Positions 1 to 9,150 of a stretch of DNA of 60,725 nucleotides are shown here, one piece after another. The notes under the pieces are model-generated. The model was not told the origin of the DNA and did no database searches. It was given only the letters and a program-made list of their open reading frames with translations. Each line of letters starts with the position of its first letter. Position 1 is the stretch's first letter. A program made the position numbers and the translations under genes. The DNA is taken from assembly GCF_001423295.1 (NCBI RefSeq), contig NZ_LMNG01000011.1, forward strand, positions 34,599-95,323, in the 5' to 3' direction. The stretch comes from Methylobacterium sp. Leaf112. GTDB lineage: Bacteria > Pseudomonadota > Alphaproteobacteria > Rhizobiales > Beijerinckiaceae.

Positions 1-1
1 C

Positions 2-1159
2 GCCGCGATCCAGTGGGCCTTCACCCTGTTCGTGCTGTTCGAGACCTGGCTCGTCCCCGTCGAGGGCTGGTTCGTCGACAAGTACGGCCCGCGCGTCGTG
101 GTCCTGTTCGGCGGCCTGCTCTGCGGTATCGGCTGGGTGATCAACTCCTACGCCGAGACCCTGAACATGTTCTACCTCGGCCAAGTGGTGGCCGGCATCG
201 GTGCAGGCGCCGTCTACGGCACCTGCGTCGGCTCGGCCCTGAAGTGGTTCCCGGACAAGCGGGGTCTGGCCGCCGGCATCATCGCCGCCGGCTTCGGCGC
301 CGGCTCTGCCCTCACCGTCGCGCCGATCCAGTGGATGATCGCCGACCATGGCTTCCAGGCCGCGTTCTTCAACTTCGGCATCGGCCAGGGCCTCGTCGTC
401 ATGGTGCTGGCGTTCTTCTTCACCTCGCCGAAGAAAGGCCAGGTTCCCGAAGCCGTCGCCAACACGAACATCATCCAGACCCGGCGCAACTACACCCCGG
501 GCGAGGTCGCACGCCAGCCGATCTTCTGGCTGATGTACTTCATGTTCGTCATCGTGGGTGCCGGCGGCCTGATGATCACCGCCAACCTCAAGCCCATCGC
601 GGCCGACATCGGCGTCGACAAGGTGCCCGTCACGATCATGGGCATCACCATGGTGGCCATCACCTTCGCGGCCACCATCGACCGGGTGCTCAACGGCCTG
701 ACCCGCCCGTTCTTCGGCTGGGTGTCGGACAAGATCGGCCGCGAGAACACCATGTTCATCGCCTTCGCCATGGAAGGCTTCGGCATCTACATGCTCTACC
801 TCTGGGGTCACGACCCCCTGTGGTTCGTGCTGCTCTCGGGGTTCGTGTTCTTCGCCTGGGGTGAGATCTACTCGCTGTTCCCCTCGACCTGCACCGACAC
901 CTTCGGCACCAAGTTCGCCGCCACCAATGCCGGCCTGCTCTACACCGCCAAGGGCACGGCGGCCCTGCTGGTGCCGGTGGCCAACTACCTGCAGCAGAGC
1001 ACGGGAAGCTGGGACGGGGTGTTCCTCGTCGCCGCCGGCGCCAACGTCCTCGCCTCGCTGCTGGCCATCGCCGTGCTGAAGCCCTGGCGCAAGCGGGTCG
1101 TGGCCCAGGCGCAGATCGCCCCCGAGACCGTCCAGGCCCCGCGCATCGTCACAGCCTGA
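2..1159 (+). CDS. oxlT: OxlT-like oxalate/formate antiporter, MFS family (5' truncated by the window)
   Basis: The frame is open from the first complete codon of the window, so the N terminus lies upstream; the visible 385 codons are most of a 12-helix major facilitator. Features seen are a loop motif DKYGPR, glycine-rich helices, a central charged loop near 430-500, and a late helix with NAGLLYTAKGTAALLVP. That helix carries a lysine inside the membrane, as the substrate-binding lysine of the oxalate:formate antiporter OxlT does. The family exchanges oxalate for formate across the inner membrane, which fits oxalate use by a methylotroph. The gene ends in TGA, followed 19 bases later by a strong hairpin. 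Other OxlT-subfamily carboxylate transporters are possible, because specificity cannot be read from sequence alone. Confidence 0.8.
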   Translation, partial: AAIQWAFTLFVLFETWLVPVEGWFVDKYGPRVVVLFGGLLCGIGWVINSYAETLNMFYLGQVVAGIGAGAVYGTCVGSALKWFPDKRGLAAGIIAAGFGAGSALTVAPIQWMIADHGFQAAFFNFGIGQGLVVMVLAFFFTSPKKGQVPEAVANTNIIQTRRNYTPGEVARQPIFWLMYFMFVIVGAGGLMITANLKPIAADIGVDKVPVTIMGITMVAITFAATIDRVLNGLTRPFFGWVSDKIGRENTMFIAFAMEGFGIYMLYLWGHDPLWFVLLSGFVFFAWGEIYSLFPSTCTDTFGTKFAATNAGLLYTAKGTAALLVPVANYLQQSTGSWDGVFLVAAGANVLASLLAIAVLKPWRKRVVAQAQIAPETVQAPRIVTA

Positions 1160-1178
1160 CGCCCCTCGAACCCTCCAC

Positions 1179-1210
1179 ATGCGGGGCCGGACATCCGTCC
1201 GGCCCCGCAT
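1179..1210 (+). terminator. Perfect hairpin after the antiporter gene
   Basis: A 14-base arm ATGCGGGGCCGGAC (1179-1192), a 4-base loop and the exact reverse complement (1197-1210) form a very stable stem just after the antiporter stop. There is no T-tract, so it may act as an RNA 3'-end protector or attenuator between the antiporter and the next small gene rather than as a classical intrinsic terminator. Confidence 0.5.
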
Positions 1211-1229
1211 CCGTTCCGGGAGAGCCACC

Positions 1230-1529
1230 ATGCAGCACACCCCAGAATGGCGCCGGATGAACACGGCCCCGCAGGACGTCGACCGGGTCTGGCTCAGGCA
1301 CCGCACCCTCGGCATCGTCCTCGCCGAGGGCCGGGCCGGACGCTGGTACGCGCCGAACGCCGCCCGCCAGATCTGGCGCTGGCACCGCTGCGAGGCGGCG
1401 CCGGATCCGTTCGAGGGCTGGCTTCCGTTCGACGCCCTGACGCCGACGCCGGCAGCGATCGCACCGTCCGTGCCTGCGGCCGCGATTCCCCTGCCCGCGC
1501 AGAAGGGTCCGTCGGCCATGGCGCGATGA
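1230..1529 (+). CDS. Small hypothetical protein downstream of oxlT
   Basis: 99 residues from ATG 1230, with a purine-rich GGGAGAG seven bases upstream that decides the start. The protein is soluble, with no signal peptide or membrane segment. It has a tryptophan- and arginine-rich core (DRVWLRHRTLGIVLAEGRAG, then ARQIWRWHRC) and a low-complexity Ala/Pro tail. I do not recognise a family. Its place 70 bases after the antiporter, same strand, behind a hairpin, suggests co-transcription. It converges on aat, whose stop is 90 bases away. Confidence 0.55.
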   Translation: MQHTPEWRRMNTAPQDVDRVWLRHRTLGIVLAEGRAGRWYAPNAARQIWRWHRCEAAPDPFEGWLPFDALTPTPAAIAPSVPAAAIPLPAQKGPSAMAR

Positions 1530-1619
1530 GCGCCGATGCGTTGCACCGGGCGGGCTCACCGTATCGGTCACCGGCCCCGCGCCCGTCAGGACCCCGCGTC
1601 CGCTAGGACCGCGCGTCCA

Positions 1620-2288
1620 CTAGGGCGCCGCGATCGCCGCAAGCGCCGTGTGCCCGTCGACCACCACGCCGCGCGGCCACACATCCCAATCGGCGTCGCC
1701 GGTGATCGCCTCGGCGAGACGTCGCTTATAGACGTGGCGCGGCACCTCCTCGGCGCCGAACTGCAGCAGGTGGTCGGTAACGAACTGGGTGTCGGCAAGG
1801 CGGTAGCCCCCGGTCCGTAAGCGGGCGACGAGGTGGACCAGGGCGACTTTCGAGGCGTCCCGCACGGTGTGGAACATGCTTTCGCCGAAGAACGCCGCCC
1901 CGAGGGAGACCCCGTAGAGTCCGCCGACGAGGCGGCCCTCGGCATAGACCTCCACCGTGTGGGCGTGGCCGGCGTCGAAGAGCGCGCCGTAGAGGTCGCG
2001 GATGCGGGCGTTGATCCAGGTGCGCGCGGCATCCCGGCGCGGGGCGGCGCATCCGGCGATCACCGCGTCGAAATCGTGGTCGACCCGGACTTCGAAGGCA
2101 TCCGACCGCACGGTGCGGGCGAGGCGCTTGGCGACGTGAAAGCCGTCGAGGGGCAGGATGCCCCGCGCCTTCGGCTCGACCCAGTAGATCGCCGGATCGT
2201 CGGCATCCTCCGCCATGGGAAAGATGCCCGCCGCGTAGGCCTTGAGCAGGATCTCGGGCGTGATGTCCACGCGGTCCGCGTCATGCAT
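1620..2288 (-). CDS. aat: Leucyl/phenylalanyl-tRNA--protein transferase
   Basis: 222 residues, the usual length for Aat. This cytosolic enzyme transfers Leu or Phe from aminoacyl-tRNA to N-terminal Arg/Lys of proteins, marking them for ClpS/ClpAP degradation in the bacterial N-degron pathway. Seen: N-terminal [12 protein letters not shown] and [19 protein letters not shown], central [43 protein letters not shown] cut around residues 120-142, and [11 protein letters not shown] near the end, all family hallmarks. ATG at 2288 gives the canonical start; the open frame upstream has no family resemblance. In rhizobia aat often lies near accBC, as here, which supports the assignment. Confidence 0.93.
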   Translation of the reverse strand: MHDADRVDITPEILLKAYAAGIFPMAEDADDPAIYWVEPKARGILPLDGFHVAKRLARTVRSDAFEVRVDHDFDAVIAGCAAPRRDAARTWINARIRDLYGALFDAGHAHTVEVYAEGRLVGGLYGVSLGAAFFGESMFHTVRDASKVALVHLVARLRTGGYRLADTQFVTDHLLQFGAEEVPRHVYKRRLAEAITGDADWDVWPRGVVVDGHTALAAIAAP

Positions 2289-2419
2289 GGAAAAGACTTT
2301 GCATGGAGGAGACTTTGGCGTGGTGCGCGCCGGAATGCCAGGGTGAAGGCGGGCTCCGAACGCGGAACGGCGGAGCCGGGAGGCTCCGCCGCTGGACGAA
2401 TCGGGTCCGGGTCCGCCGA

Positions 2420-2755
2420 TCAGAACTCCGGGCCGCCCGAGGTCGTGCCGAGGTTCGGCACCGTGCGGTTGATCTGCTCGGCGTTGCCGCCCTTGGCCGA
2501 GTCGACGATGATCGCCTCGCTGTTCGAGGGGAGCGGACGGGCACCGACGCTGCCCGTCGCGTCGAGGTCGACGAGGCCGGTCTCGGGATTGCGATAGGCG
2601 CCGTAGACGGACGGGTTGTCGATGGGGCCGCGCGTGGTGTTTCCGGCCTGCGGCACGGCGCGCTCCGGCTGGCCGACATTGCCGGAGGGGGACTGGGCCA
2701 GGGCGCCGGTCACGGACAGGGCAAAAGCAGCGACGGCGAGGGTCACGGAACGCAT
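2420..2755 (-). CDS. Small secreted protein, GNVGQPER family (paralogue A)
   Basis: 111 residues starting [20 protein letters not shown], a clear Sec signal peptide cut near AQS. The mature part is unstructured-looking and polar: [34 protein letters not shown], ending TTSGGPEF. The next gene upstream on the same strand (3191-3496) shares every one of these blocks, so the two are tandem paralogues. Function is unknown and no cysteines or catalytic motif are visible. Its own promoter probably lies in the 346-base gap upstream. I infer a periplasmic or secreted location only from the signal peptide. Confidence 0.75.
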   Translation of the reverse strand: MRSVTLAVAAFALSVTGALAQSPSGNVGQPERAVPQAGNTTRGPIDNPSVYGAYRNPETGLVDLDATGSVGARPLPSNSEAIIVDSAKGGNAEQINRTVPNLGTTSGGPEF

Positions 2756-3101
2756 GGGTGTCTTTCGGGATGCTATGGTGTGTCCGGTTGGCGCGGGGCC
2801 GATGGCCCTGGCTGGGAAACTGTCTGTCTCCCGTCCGGTGTGGGTAGAGAAGTCGATTGTGCGCAATCGGTTCCGGCGAATTATTTGCTGGCAAAATGCC
2901 GCATCGCGTGGCCCTGGCGCCCTTGCCGTGGCCGCCCAATGCAGGGGGATTCTGGAGCCTTCACCATCCGCAATGAGCGGAAAGCGGCAGGTATCGGGTC
3001 CGCATAGCCACGCGACCGGACCCAAACTGGGGATTTCTTTCCTTATCAATTGATCGTGATGGTGACGGCGCGTGCCCGAACACCGTCTCGGATTGCGCAT
3101 G
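2756..3101 (-). promoter_or_regulatory. Gap upstream of paralogue A; probable promoter region with a small inverted repeat
   Basis: 346 bases without a credible gene. The region is less GC-rich than its surroundings around 2880-2900 and 3040-3060. It holds CGATTG/CAATCG arms (2854-2859 and 2864-2869) separated by four bases, about 100 bases upstream of the start of paralogue A, a possible operator or promoter spacer. I could not recognise a sigma-factor consensus with confidence. Confidence 0.3.
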
Positions 3102-3131
3102 AAAAAAGGCCGGCCCCATGGGGAGCCGGCC
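3102..3131 (-). terminator. Intrinsic terminator of the upstream small secreted gene
   Basis: Read on the minus strand, GGCCGGC and GCCGGCC-type arms around a CCCCATGGGG core are followed at once by six T (3102-3107). The hairpin plus U-tract lies 60 bases after the stop of the 3191-3496 gene, so it separates the two paralogues into independent transcription units. Confidence 0.8.
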
Positions 3132-3190
3132 AATGACGGACGGTTCGGTTTCGCGAGCCGGGTGTCACACCCGGCTCGCCGCGGGGCGGT

Positions 3191-3496
3191 CTATTGGGCC
3201 GGACCGCCGGACGTGCTGCCGGTGTTCGGCGCCCTGCGGGTCGGGTCCGATGCGTTGCCCCCCTTGGCCGAGTCGACGGAGCCCGCGCCGGGGGACATGC
3301 CGCCCTCGCCCACCGGCGTCGACCCGGTCCGGGTCGGGGCCATGTCGCGGGTCGAGGGCTTGTCGATGGGGCCGCCGGCGGTGTTGCCCGCCTGCGGAAT
3401 GCCGCGCTCGGGCTGGCCGACATTGCCGGACGAGGATTGCGCCAGGGCGGGGGTGGCGAGGAGGGCGGTGGCGATTAGAACGTAAGAGAGGCGCAT
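3191..3496 (-). CDS. Small secreted protein, GNVGQPER family (paralogue B)
   Basis: 101 residues with signal peptide MRLSYVLIATALLATPALA, cut before QSS. The mature peptide repeats the blocks of paralogue A in the same order: [26 protein letters not shown], then a Gly/Ser/Pro stretch, DSAKGGNA, and NTGSTSGGPAQ. Length, order and spacing match, so this is a tandem duplication with divergence in the middle. There are no cysteines. It is followed by a strong intrinsic terminator and preceded by a 161-base gap after accC, so it is probably monocistronic. Function is unknown. Confidence 0.75.
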   Translation of the reverse strand: MRLSYVLIATALLATPALAQSSSGNVGQPERGIPQAGNTAGGPIDKPSTRDMAPTRTGSTPVGEGGMSPGAGSVDSAKGGNASDPTRRAPNTGSTSGGPAQ

Positions 3497-3657
3497 GGAC
3501 GTTTCCTCGGCGGAGGCAAGGGAGAGGATCGCGCCGGAGGTGAGGCGGACCAGCCCTGGTCGGCGACCGGCCTCGGCGGCACGATGTCACGGGTGAACGA
3601 AGATCGACCCCGCGCCGTTCCCGCCACGGTTGCTCGTTCCGATGCGAAACCGAAGAT

Positions 3658-5013
3658 TTATGGCTCGTCGAGGCCCCCGGCCGCCAGGAAGTTCTCCAGC
3701 CAGTGGATATCATAGGCGCCGTTCTGCACATCGGCGTTGCGCACCAGGGTGCGGAACAGCGGCAGGGTGGTGTCGACGCCATCCACCACGAACTCGTCCA
3801 GGGCGCGGCGCAGGCGCATCAGGCACTCGTTGCGGGTGCGCCCGTGCACGATGAGCTTGCCGATGAGCGAGTCGTAGTGCGGCGGGATGCGGTAGCCCTG
3901 GAACACCGCCGAATCGACCCGCACGCCGAGGCCGCCCGGCGGGTGGAAGTAGGTGATGAGGCCGGGGGACGGCCGGAAGGTCGCCGGGTGCTCGGCGTTG
4001 ATCCGGCACTCGATGGCGTGCCCCGACACGCTGATCTCGTCCTGTGTCACCGACAGCGGCAGACCGGCGGCGACGCGGATCTGCTCGTTCACGAGGTCGA
4101 TCCCGGTGATCATCTCGGTGACCGGATGCTCGACCTGGATGCGGGTGTTCATCTCGATGAAGTAGAACTGGCCGTCCTCGTAGAGGAACTCCACCGTGCC
4201 GGCGCCGAGGTATTTCAGCTCCTGCATGGCCCGGGCGCAGATGCCGCCGATCTCGGCCCGCATGGCCTCGTTGAGGGCGGGCGAGCCGCCCTCCTCCCAC
4301 ACCTTCTGGTGACGCCGCTGCAGCGAACAGTCGCGCTCGGCCAGATGCACGGCGTTGCCCCGCCCGTCGCCCAGCACCTGAACCTCGATGTGGCGCGGCT
4401 TCTCGAGATACTTCTCGAGGTAGACCGCATCGTCGCCGAAGGCGGCCTTGGCCTCCTGGCGGGCCATCCCCAAGGCCTGTTCGAGGTCGGCCTCGGAGCG
4501 CGCCACCTTCATGCCGCGGCCGCCGCCACCGGAGGATGCCTTGACCAGCACCGGATAGCCGATCTCGGCCGCGATGCGCTTGGCCTCCACGGGGTCCTCG
4601 ACTCCGCCCTCGGAGCCCGGCACGCACGGGATGCCGAGGCGTTTCGCCGTGCGCTTGGCCTCGATCTTGTCGCCCATGATGCGGATGTGCTCGGCTTTCG
4701 GGCCGATGAATCCGATCTCGTGATGGGCCAGGACTTCGGCGAAGCGCGCGTTCTCCGACAGGAAGCCGTAGCCGGGGTGCACCGCGTCCGCGCCGGTGAT
4801 CTCGCAGGCGGCGATGATGGACGGGATGTTGAGGTAGCTGTCGCGGGCGGCCGGGGGGCCGATGCACACGCTCTCGTCGGCGAGCCGCACGTGCATGGCG
4901 TCGGCATCGGCCGTGGAATGGACGGCGACGGTCGCGATCCCGAGTTCCTTGGCCGCGCGCAGGATGCGCAGGGCGATCTCGCCGCGATTGGCGATCAGGA
5001 TCTTGTCGAACAT
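3658..5013 (-). CDS. accC: Acetyl-CoA carboxylase, biotin carboxylase subunit
   Basis: 451 residues, full length for AccC. It carboxylates biotin on AccB using ATP and bicarbonate, the first half-reaction of malonyl-CoA synthesis for fatty acids. Seen: N-terminal [16 protein letters not shown], the ATP-grasp glycine loop [10 protein letters not shown] (161-170), the [16 protein letters not shown] segment (227-241), and [18 protein letters not shown] from about 285 with the catalytic Glu and Arg. The gene begins at ATG 5013, 13 bases after accB, so the two form an operon. Propionyl- or methylcrotonyl-CoA carboxylase alpha chains are ruled out by the short length and lack of a fused biotin domain. 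Confidence 0.97.
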   Translation of the reverse strand: MFDKILIANRGEIALRILRAAKELGIATVAVHSTADADAMHVRLADESVCIGPPAARDSYLNIPSIIAACEITGADAVHPGYGFLSENARFAEVLAHHEIGFIGPKAEHIRIMGDKIEAKRTAKRLGIPCVPGSEGGVEDPVEAKRIAAEIGYPVLVKASSGGGGRGMKVARSEADLEQALGMARQEAKAAFGDDAVYLEKYLEKPRHIEVQVLGDGRGNAVHLAERDCSLQRRHQKVWEEGGSPALNEAMRAEIGGICARAMQELKYLGAGTVEFLYEDGQFYFIEMNTRIQVEHPVTEMITGIDLVNEQIRVAAGLPLSVTQDEISVSGHAIECRINAEHPATFRPSPGLITYFHPPGGLGVRVDSAVFQGYRIPPHYDSLIGKLIVHGRTRNECLMRLRRALDEFVVDGVDTTLPLFRTLVRNADVQNGAYDIHWLENFLAAGGLDEP

Positions 5014-5026
5014 GGTGCCTCGCGCC

Positions 5027-5506
5027 TCACTCGATGACGAGGAGGGGTTCGCCGAACTCGACGGGCTGGCCGTCCTCGACGAAGACGGCCGTGACGGTGC
5101 CGGCGCGGGGGGCCACGATCTCGTTGAAGGTCTTCATGGCCTCGATGAGGAGAACCTTCTCGCCGGCCTCCACCTTGGAGCCGACATCGACGAACACCTT
5201 GGCGTCCGGCGACGGGCGGCGATAGGCGGTGCCGACCATGGGCGAGGGCACGGCGCCGGGATGGCCCGCACCCGCCCGGGTGCGCTCGGGCACGGCGCCC
5301 GGCCCGGCCGCCGGCGGGGGCGGCGGAGCCACGGCGGCGAGCGCCGGGGCGGGGGCCGCCACCTGGACGTGGACCGGCTCGATGCGGCGAGCGACGCGGA
5401 TGCGCAGGTCACCCTTCTCGACCTCGATCTCGGTGAGATCCGTCTCGGTGATGAGCTTGGCGAGCTCGCGCACGAGCTCCGGATCGAAGGGATCGTTCTT
5501 GGACAT
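5027..5506 (-). CDS. accB: Acetyl-CoA carboxylase, biotin carboxyl carrier protein
   Basis: 159 residues from ATG 5506. An N-terminal acidic/basic helix ([20 protein letters not shown]) is followed by a flexible Ala/Pro linker (48-75) and a C-terminal biotinyl domain with [20 protein letters not shown] and the biotinylation site EAMK, Lys125. It carries carboxybiotin between AccC and the carboxyltransferase. An AAGGAG sits only three bases before this ATG; a second possible ATG at 5521 would add MPKEP. It heads the accB-accC pair. The gene usually found upstream in this position, aroQ, is absent. Confidence 0.95.
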   Translation of the reverse strand: MSKNDPFDPELVRELAKLITETDLTEIEVEKGDLRIRVARRIEPVHVQVAAPAPALAAVAPPPPPAAGPGAVPERTRAGAGHPGAVPSPMVGTAYRRPSPDAKVFVDVGSKVEAGEKVLLIEAMKTFNEIVAPRAGTVTAVFVEDGQPVEFGEPLLVIE

Positions 5507-5606
5507 CGGCTCCTTGGGCATCGGCTCGGTCGTCGTCAGGCTGGATCGTGTCGTATCGGGAGACGCGGTCTCCCGGGTTCGGGGCGCTTCGCGGCTCGGG
5601 GGCCCC

Positions 5607-6428
5607 TCAGCAGCCGGCGTGGCCGCACTGGCGCACATCGGCGATGACCTTGCGGATCGGATCGACGCCGACGGCGCCCGGAATCACCTCGTCGCCGATG
5701 ATGAAGGCCGGGGTGCCGGAGAGGCCGAGCTTGTCGCCGAGGCTGACGTTCTCGGAGAGCGCCGCCTTGACCTCGGGGCCCTGCGCGTCCTTGGCGAGGC
5801 GCGCCGTGTCGAGGCCCATTTCCTTGGCGACGGCGATCGCGCGCTCGCCCGTCACCCGGCCCTTGGTCTCCAGGAGCTTGACGTGGAACTCGAACATCCG
5901 GTCGGCCTTGAGCTGCTGCTTGGCCGCCAGCGCCAGCTTGCTCGCCTCGAGGGATTCTGCGCCCAGCACGGGGAAGTCGCGCAGCACCACGCGCAGCTTC
6001 GGATCGGACTTGACCAGGGCCTGGATGTCGCCGAGCGCCTTGCGGCAATAGCCGCAATTGTAGTCGAAGAACTCCACCACGGTGATGTCGCCCGCAGGAT
6101 TCCCGACGACGACGCCGTGGGGCGAATTGGTGAGGGTGTCGCGGGATTCCTTCAGGGCGGCGGCCTGCGCCAGCTTCTGGGTCTCCTGCGCGCGCTTCTC
6201 GCCCTCGGCGATGGCCTCCTGCAGCACGTCCGGATTCTTGACGAGGTAATCCTTGACGATGGCCTCGATGGCCTGGCGCTGGGTGTCGGAGAACACCGGG
6301 GCGGCCGAGGTCGCGGCCGTCGCCGCCGGGGCAGTCGCCGCCGGCGCGGACTGCGGGGCGGCCTGGGCCCACGCGGCGGAGGCGCTGAACAGCATGGCGG
6401 AGGTGAGTAGGGACCGGAGCAGGGGCAT
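5607..6428 (-). CDS. DsbA-family periplasmic thiol-disulfide oxidoreductase
   Basis: 273 residues starting at ATG 6428 with signal peptide [21 protein letters not shown] low-complexity Ala/Pro linker and a coiled helix region (45-100) come before a thioredoxin-fold domain with [14 protein letters not shown] (CxxC at 125 and 128) and the cis-proline segment SGTPAFIIG. This is the Com1/DsbA-like (BdbD type) layout, in which the N-terminal helix mediates trimerisation or binding. It probably oxidises or isomerises disulfides of exported proteins. An extra cysteine pair lies at the extreme C terminus (CGHAGC). It lies 100 bases upstream of accB on the same strand. Confidence 0.88.
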   Translation of the reverse strand: MPLLRSLLTSAMLFSASAAWAQAAPQSAPAATAPAATAATSAAPVFSDTQRQAIEAIVKDYLVKNPDVLQEAIAEGEKRAQETQKLAQAAALKESRDTLTNSPHGVVVGNPAGDITVVEFFDYNCGYCRKALGDIQALVKSDPKLRVVLRDFPVLGAESLEASKLALAAKQQLKADRMFEFHVKLLETKGRVTGERAIAVAKEMGLDTARLAKDAQGPEVKAALSENVSLGDKLGLSGTPAFIIGDEVIPGAVGVDPIRKVIADVRQCGHAGC

Positions 6429-6595
6429 GCGTCCTCGCGGAGGGGACCGGATGAAAACGCCACCGGCCGTAAGATGATCGTGCACGATGGGCGTGCGTCT
6501 ATCGGCGGGGTTAGGCGTTTTCGCGGCGGCCGGTCAATCTCGGTCGCGGGCCCCGAGCAGTTTCCGTCCAGCCTGATCGGCTCTACGGAGGTGCG

Positions 6596-7798
6596 ATGAC
6601 GGTTTCGCCAACGCCCCTCCCCGCGTCTTCCATCGCCGCATCGCCTCTGCTGCCATCGCGGCGCGCCGCCCGCGTCGCACCGTTCCTCGCCATGGACGTG
6701 ATGGCCGCCGCCGCCGCCCGCGAGGCCCGGGGCGACGGCGTGGTCCACATGGAGGTCGGCCAGCCCTCGGCCCCCGCCCCGCGCGCCGTGATCGCGGCGG
6801 CGCAAGCGGCGCTGGCCGGCGGCGCCCTGCCGTACACCCAGGCGCTGGGCCTGCCGGCGCTGCGCGCCCGCATCGCCCGGCACTATGCCGACACCCACGG
6901 CCTCGACGTGGCGCCCGGGCGCATCGTCGTCACCACGGGTTCGTCGGCGGGGTTCATCCTGGCCTTCCTCGGCCTGTTCGACGCCGGCGCCCGAATCGCC
7001 GTGCCGCTGCCCGGGTATCCGGCCTATCGCAGCATCCTGCATGCCCTCGACCTCGTGCCCGCCCCCCTGCCCCTCCGGCAGGCGGACCGCTACGCCCCGA
7101 CGAGCGAGGGCCTGCGCGCGCTCCACGCGGAAACGCCGCTCTCCGGCGTGCTGGTGATGAGCCCGGCCAACCCCTCCGGCACGGTCATCGAACCCGCGCG
7201 CCTCGCCGAACTCTGCGCCACGGCCCGCGCCCTGGGGCTGCGTTTCATCTCGGACGAGATCTATCACGGCCTCGCCTACGGCGTGCCGACGGACACGGCG
7301 CTGCGCTACGAGCCCGACGCCGTCGTGATCAACTCGTTCTCGAAGACCTGGTGCATGACCGGCTGGCGCATCGGCTGGATGGTGGTGCCCGAATGGCTGG
7401 TGCGCCCGGTGGAACGCCTGGCCCAGAACCTGTTCATCTCCGCGCCCTACCTGTCCCAGGTGGCGGCTATCGCGGCGTTCGACGCCGTGGACGAGGTGGA
7501 GGCCGTACGGGCCGGCTACGCCGCCAACCGGGCCCTGCTGCTCGATGCGTTTCCGGGCCTCGGCCTCGGCCGCACCCACCCGGCCGACGGGGCGTTCTAC
7601 CTCTACGCCGACGTTTCGAACCTCACCGACGACGCGGCCGGGTTCTGCCGGCGGATGCTCGACGAGGCCGGCGTCGCCGCGACGCCGGGCCTCGACTTCG
7701 ACGGCGTCGACGGCGGCCACCACGTCCGGTTCTCCTTCGCCGGCTCGCATGCGGATTGCGCCGACGCCGTGCGACGCCTGCGGACGTGGCTGCGCTGA
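6596..7798 (+). CDS. Class I/II pyridoxal-phosphate aminotransferase
   Basis: 400 residues. Fold-type I motifs are all present: GQPSAPAP near 55, LPYTQALGLPALR (78-90), TTGSSAGFILA (113-123), MSPANPSGT (188-196), SDEIYH with Asp220 and Tyr223, and NSFSKTWCMTGWRIGW with the Schiff-base Lys250, followed by RFSFA near the C terminus for the substrate carboxylate. It would move an amino group between an amino acid and a 2-oxo acid. The substrate cannot be read; the closest style is the aspartate/alanine/aromatic aminotransferase group. It is divergent from the DsbA-like gene across 167 bases that hold both promoters. Confidence 0.88.
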   Translation: MTVSPTPLPASSIAASPLLPSRRAARVAPFLAMDVMAAAAAREARGDGVVHMEVGQPSAPAPRAVIAAAQAALAGGALPYTQALGLPALRARIARHYADTHGLDVAPGRIVVTTGSSAGFILAFLGLFDAGARIAVPLPGYPAYRSILHALDLVPAPLPLRQADRYAPTSEGLRALHAETPLSGVLVMSPANPSGTVIEPARLAELCATARALGLRFISDEIYHGLAYGVPTDTALRYEPDAVVINSFSKTWCMTGWRIGWMVVPEWLVRPVERLAQNLFISAPYLSQVAAIAAFDAVDEVEAVRAGYAANRALLLDAFPGLGLGRTHPADGAFYLYADVSNLTDDAAGFCRRMLDEAGVAATPGLDFDGVDGGHHVRFSFAGSHADCADAVRRLRTWLR

Positions 7799-8087
7799 AA
7801 CCTCTGGCCCTCTTCCTGCATGGCCCGGTGGGCTGTCAGGCGTACACCGGTAACGATCCGGCGGGCGCGTGAAACCCTGCACCGACAAAACACGGCGCTG
7901 CCTTGCCACCCGGTACCGGGCTCTGCATCCTGCCGGGAGATTTGGCGGCGTCTGGTTTCGGATAAGTCTCCGGCGCAACACTTATTGATCGACGCCCGTG
8001 CAACGATAGAGAGTTGCCGGCGGTTTTCGTCTTACCCCCTATTTCGACAAGTCCGGTTCGGGCTTGCACTGGAGCAGTGCCGCCATC

Positions 8088-9134
8088 ATGAAGATCCGGA
8101 CCGGTTACGCCATCACGTACGAGACGTTTCAGCCGACGCCGATGATGTTCCTGCTGAGCGTACACCCGTCGCGGGCGGGCGATATCCTGACGCCCGAGGT
8201 GATGACGTTCGATCCGCCGGTGGATGCGCACCAGTATCTCGACGCCTTCGGCAACGTCACCACCCGCATCCTGGCGCCGGCCGGCCGGATCACCGTGGCG
8301 ACGGATTTCCTCGTGCACGATTCCGGGGAGCTCGATCCCGTGGTGCCGGACGCGAGGCAGCATCCGGTGCAGGACCTGCCGGACGAGGCCATGCGGTTCC
8401 TCCTCGGCAGCCGCTACTGCGACACGGACAAGCTGTCGAACATCGCATGGGAGCTGTTCGGTGCCGGGCCGGAGGGCTGGGGCCGGGTTCAGGCCGTGTG
8501 CGACTTCGTCAACCGCCACATCAAGTTTAACTACCAGGACGCCGACGCAACCCGCTCGGCCCACGACGCCTACACCCAGCAGCGCGGCGTCTGCCGCGAC
8601 TACGCGCATCTGGCCGTCGCGTTCTGCCGCTGCCTCAACATTCCGGCGCGCTACTGTACGGGCTACCTCGGCGATATCGGCGTGCCCGTGGTGCCGCCGC
8701 CGGATTTCTCCGCCTGGTTCGAGGTCTATCTCGGCGGCGCCTGGCACACGTTCGACGCGCGCAACAACCGCCGCCGTATCGGCCGCATCGTCATCGCCCG
8801 GGGCCGCGACGCCACGGACGTGGCCATCTCGACGAGCTTCGCCACGGCACTGCTCCTGAGCTTCGATGTCCACACGGACGAGGTCTTAGAAGAGGGAGAG
8901 GCTCCGACGCCGATCCTCACCGCCGAGGAGGCCGCCGCCGTGACGGGCAAAACGGCGGATCGGCCGAAGACGGCCGCCGTGCCGAACAAGACGCCGGAGA
9001 CGGCGGTCGTGCCGCCCAAAACGCCGGAGGCGGCGGTCGCGCCGGTCAAGACGCCGGAGACGGCCGTGGTTCCGACCGAGGCCGCGACCGTGAACACGCC
9101 AAAGGCCACGGCCGGCCTGACCAAGGTCGCCTGA
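8088..9134 (+). CDS. Transglutaminase-like cysteine protease family protein with a repeat tail
   Basis: 348 residues from ATG 8088. An N-terminal beta domain precedes a transglutaminase core with RGVCRDYAHLAVAFCR (Cys169), a GYLGDIG loop, and AWHTFDARN (His220, Asp223), giving the complete catalytic triad. This bacterial family often acts as a protease or peptide-bond-modifying enzyme, not as a crosslinker. After residue 270 the protein becomes acidic, then carries three tandem decapeptides of the type KTPETAVVPx (301-330), a Pro/Thr-rich tail not typical of the family. There is no signal peptide. The PPP phosphatase gene follows 16 bases later, so they are probably co-transcribed. Confidence 0.85.
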   Translation: MKIRTGYAITYETFQPTPMMFLLSVHPSRAGDILTPEVMTFDPPVDAHQYLDAFGNVTTRILAPAGRITVATDFLVHDSGELDPVVPDARQHPVQDLPDEAMRFLLGSRYCDTDKLSNIAWELFGAGPEGWGRVQAVCDFVNRHIKFNYQDADATRSAHDAYTQQRGVCRDYAHLAVAFCRCLNIPARYCTGYLGDIGVPVVPPPDFSAWFEVYLGGAWHTFDARNNRRRIGRIVIARGRDATDVAISTSFATALLLSFDVHTDEVLEEGEAPTPILTAEEAAAVTGKTADRPKTAAVPNKTPETAVVPPKTPEAAVAPVKTPETAVVPTEAATVNTPKATAGLTKVA

Positions 9135-9150
9135 GCGGCCGGCGCCACCC

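Noticed and set aside
3703..5037. Open frame antisense to accC
   Set aside because: Lies exactly over a certain gene, has no recognisable domain and no ribosome site.
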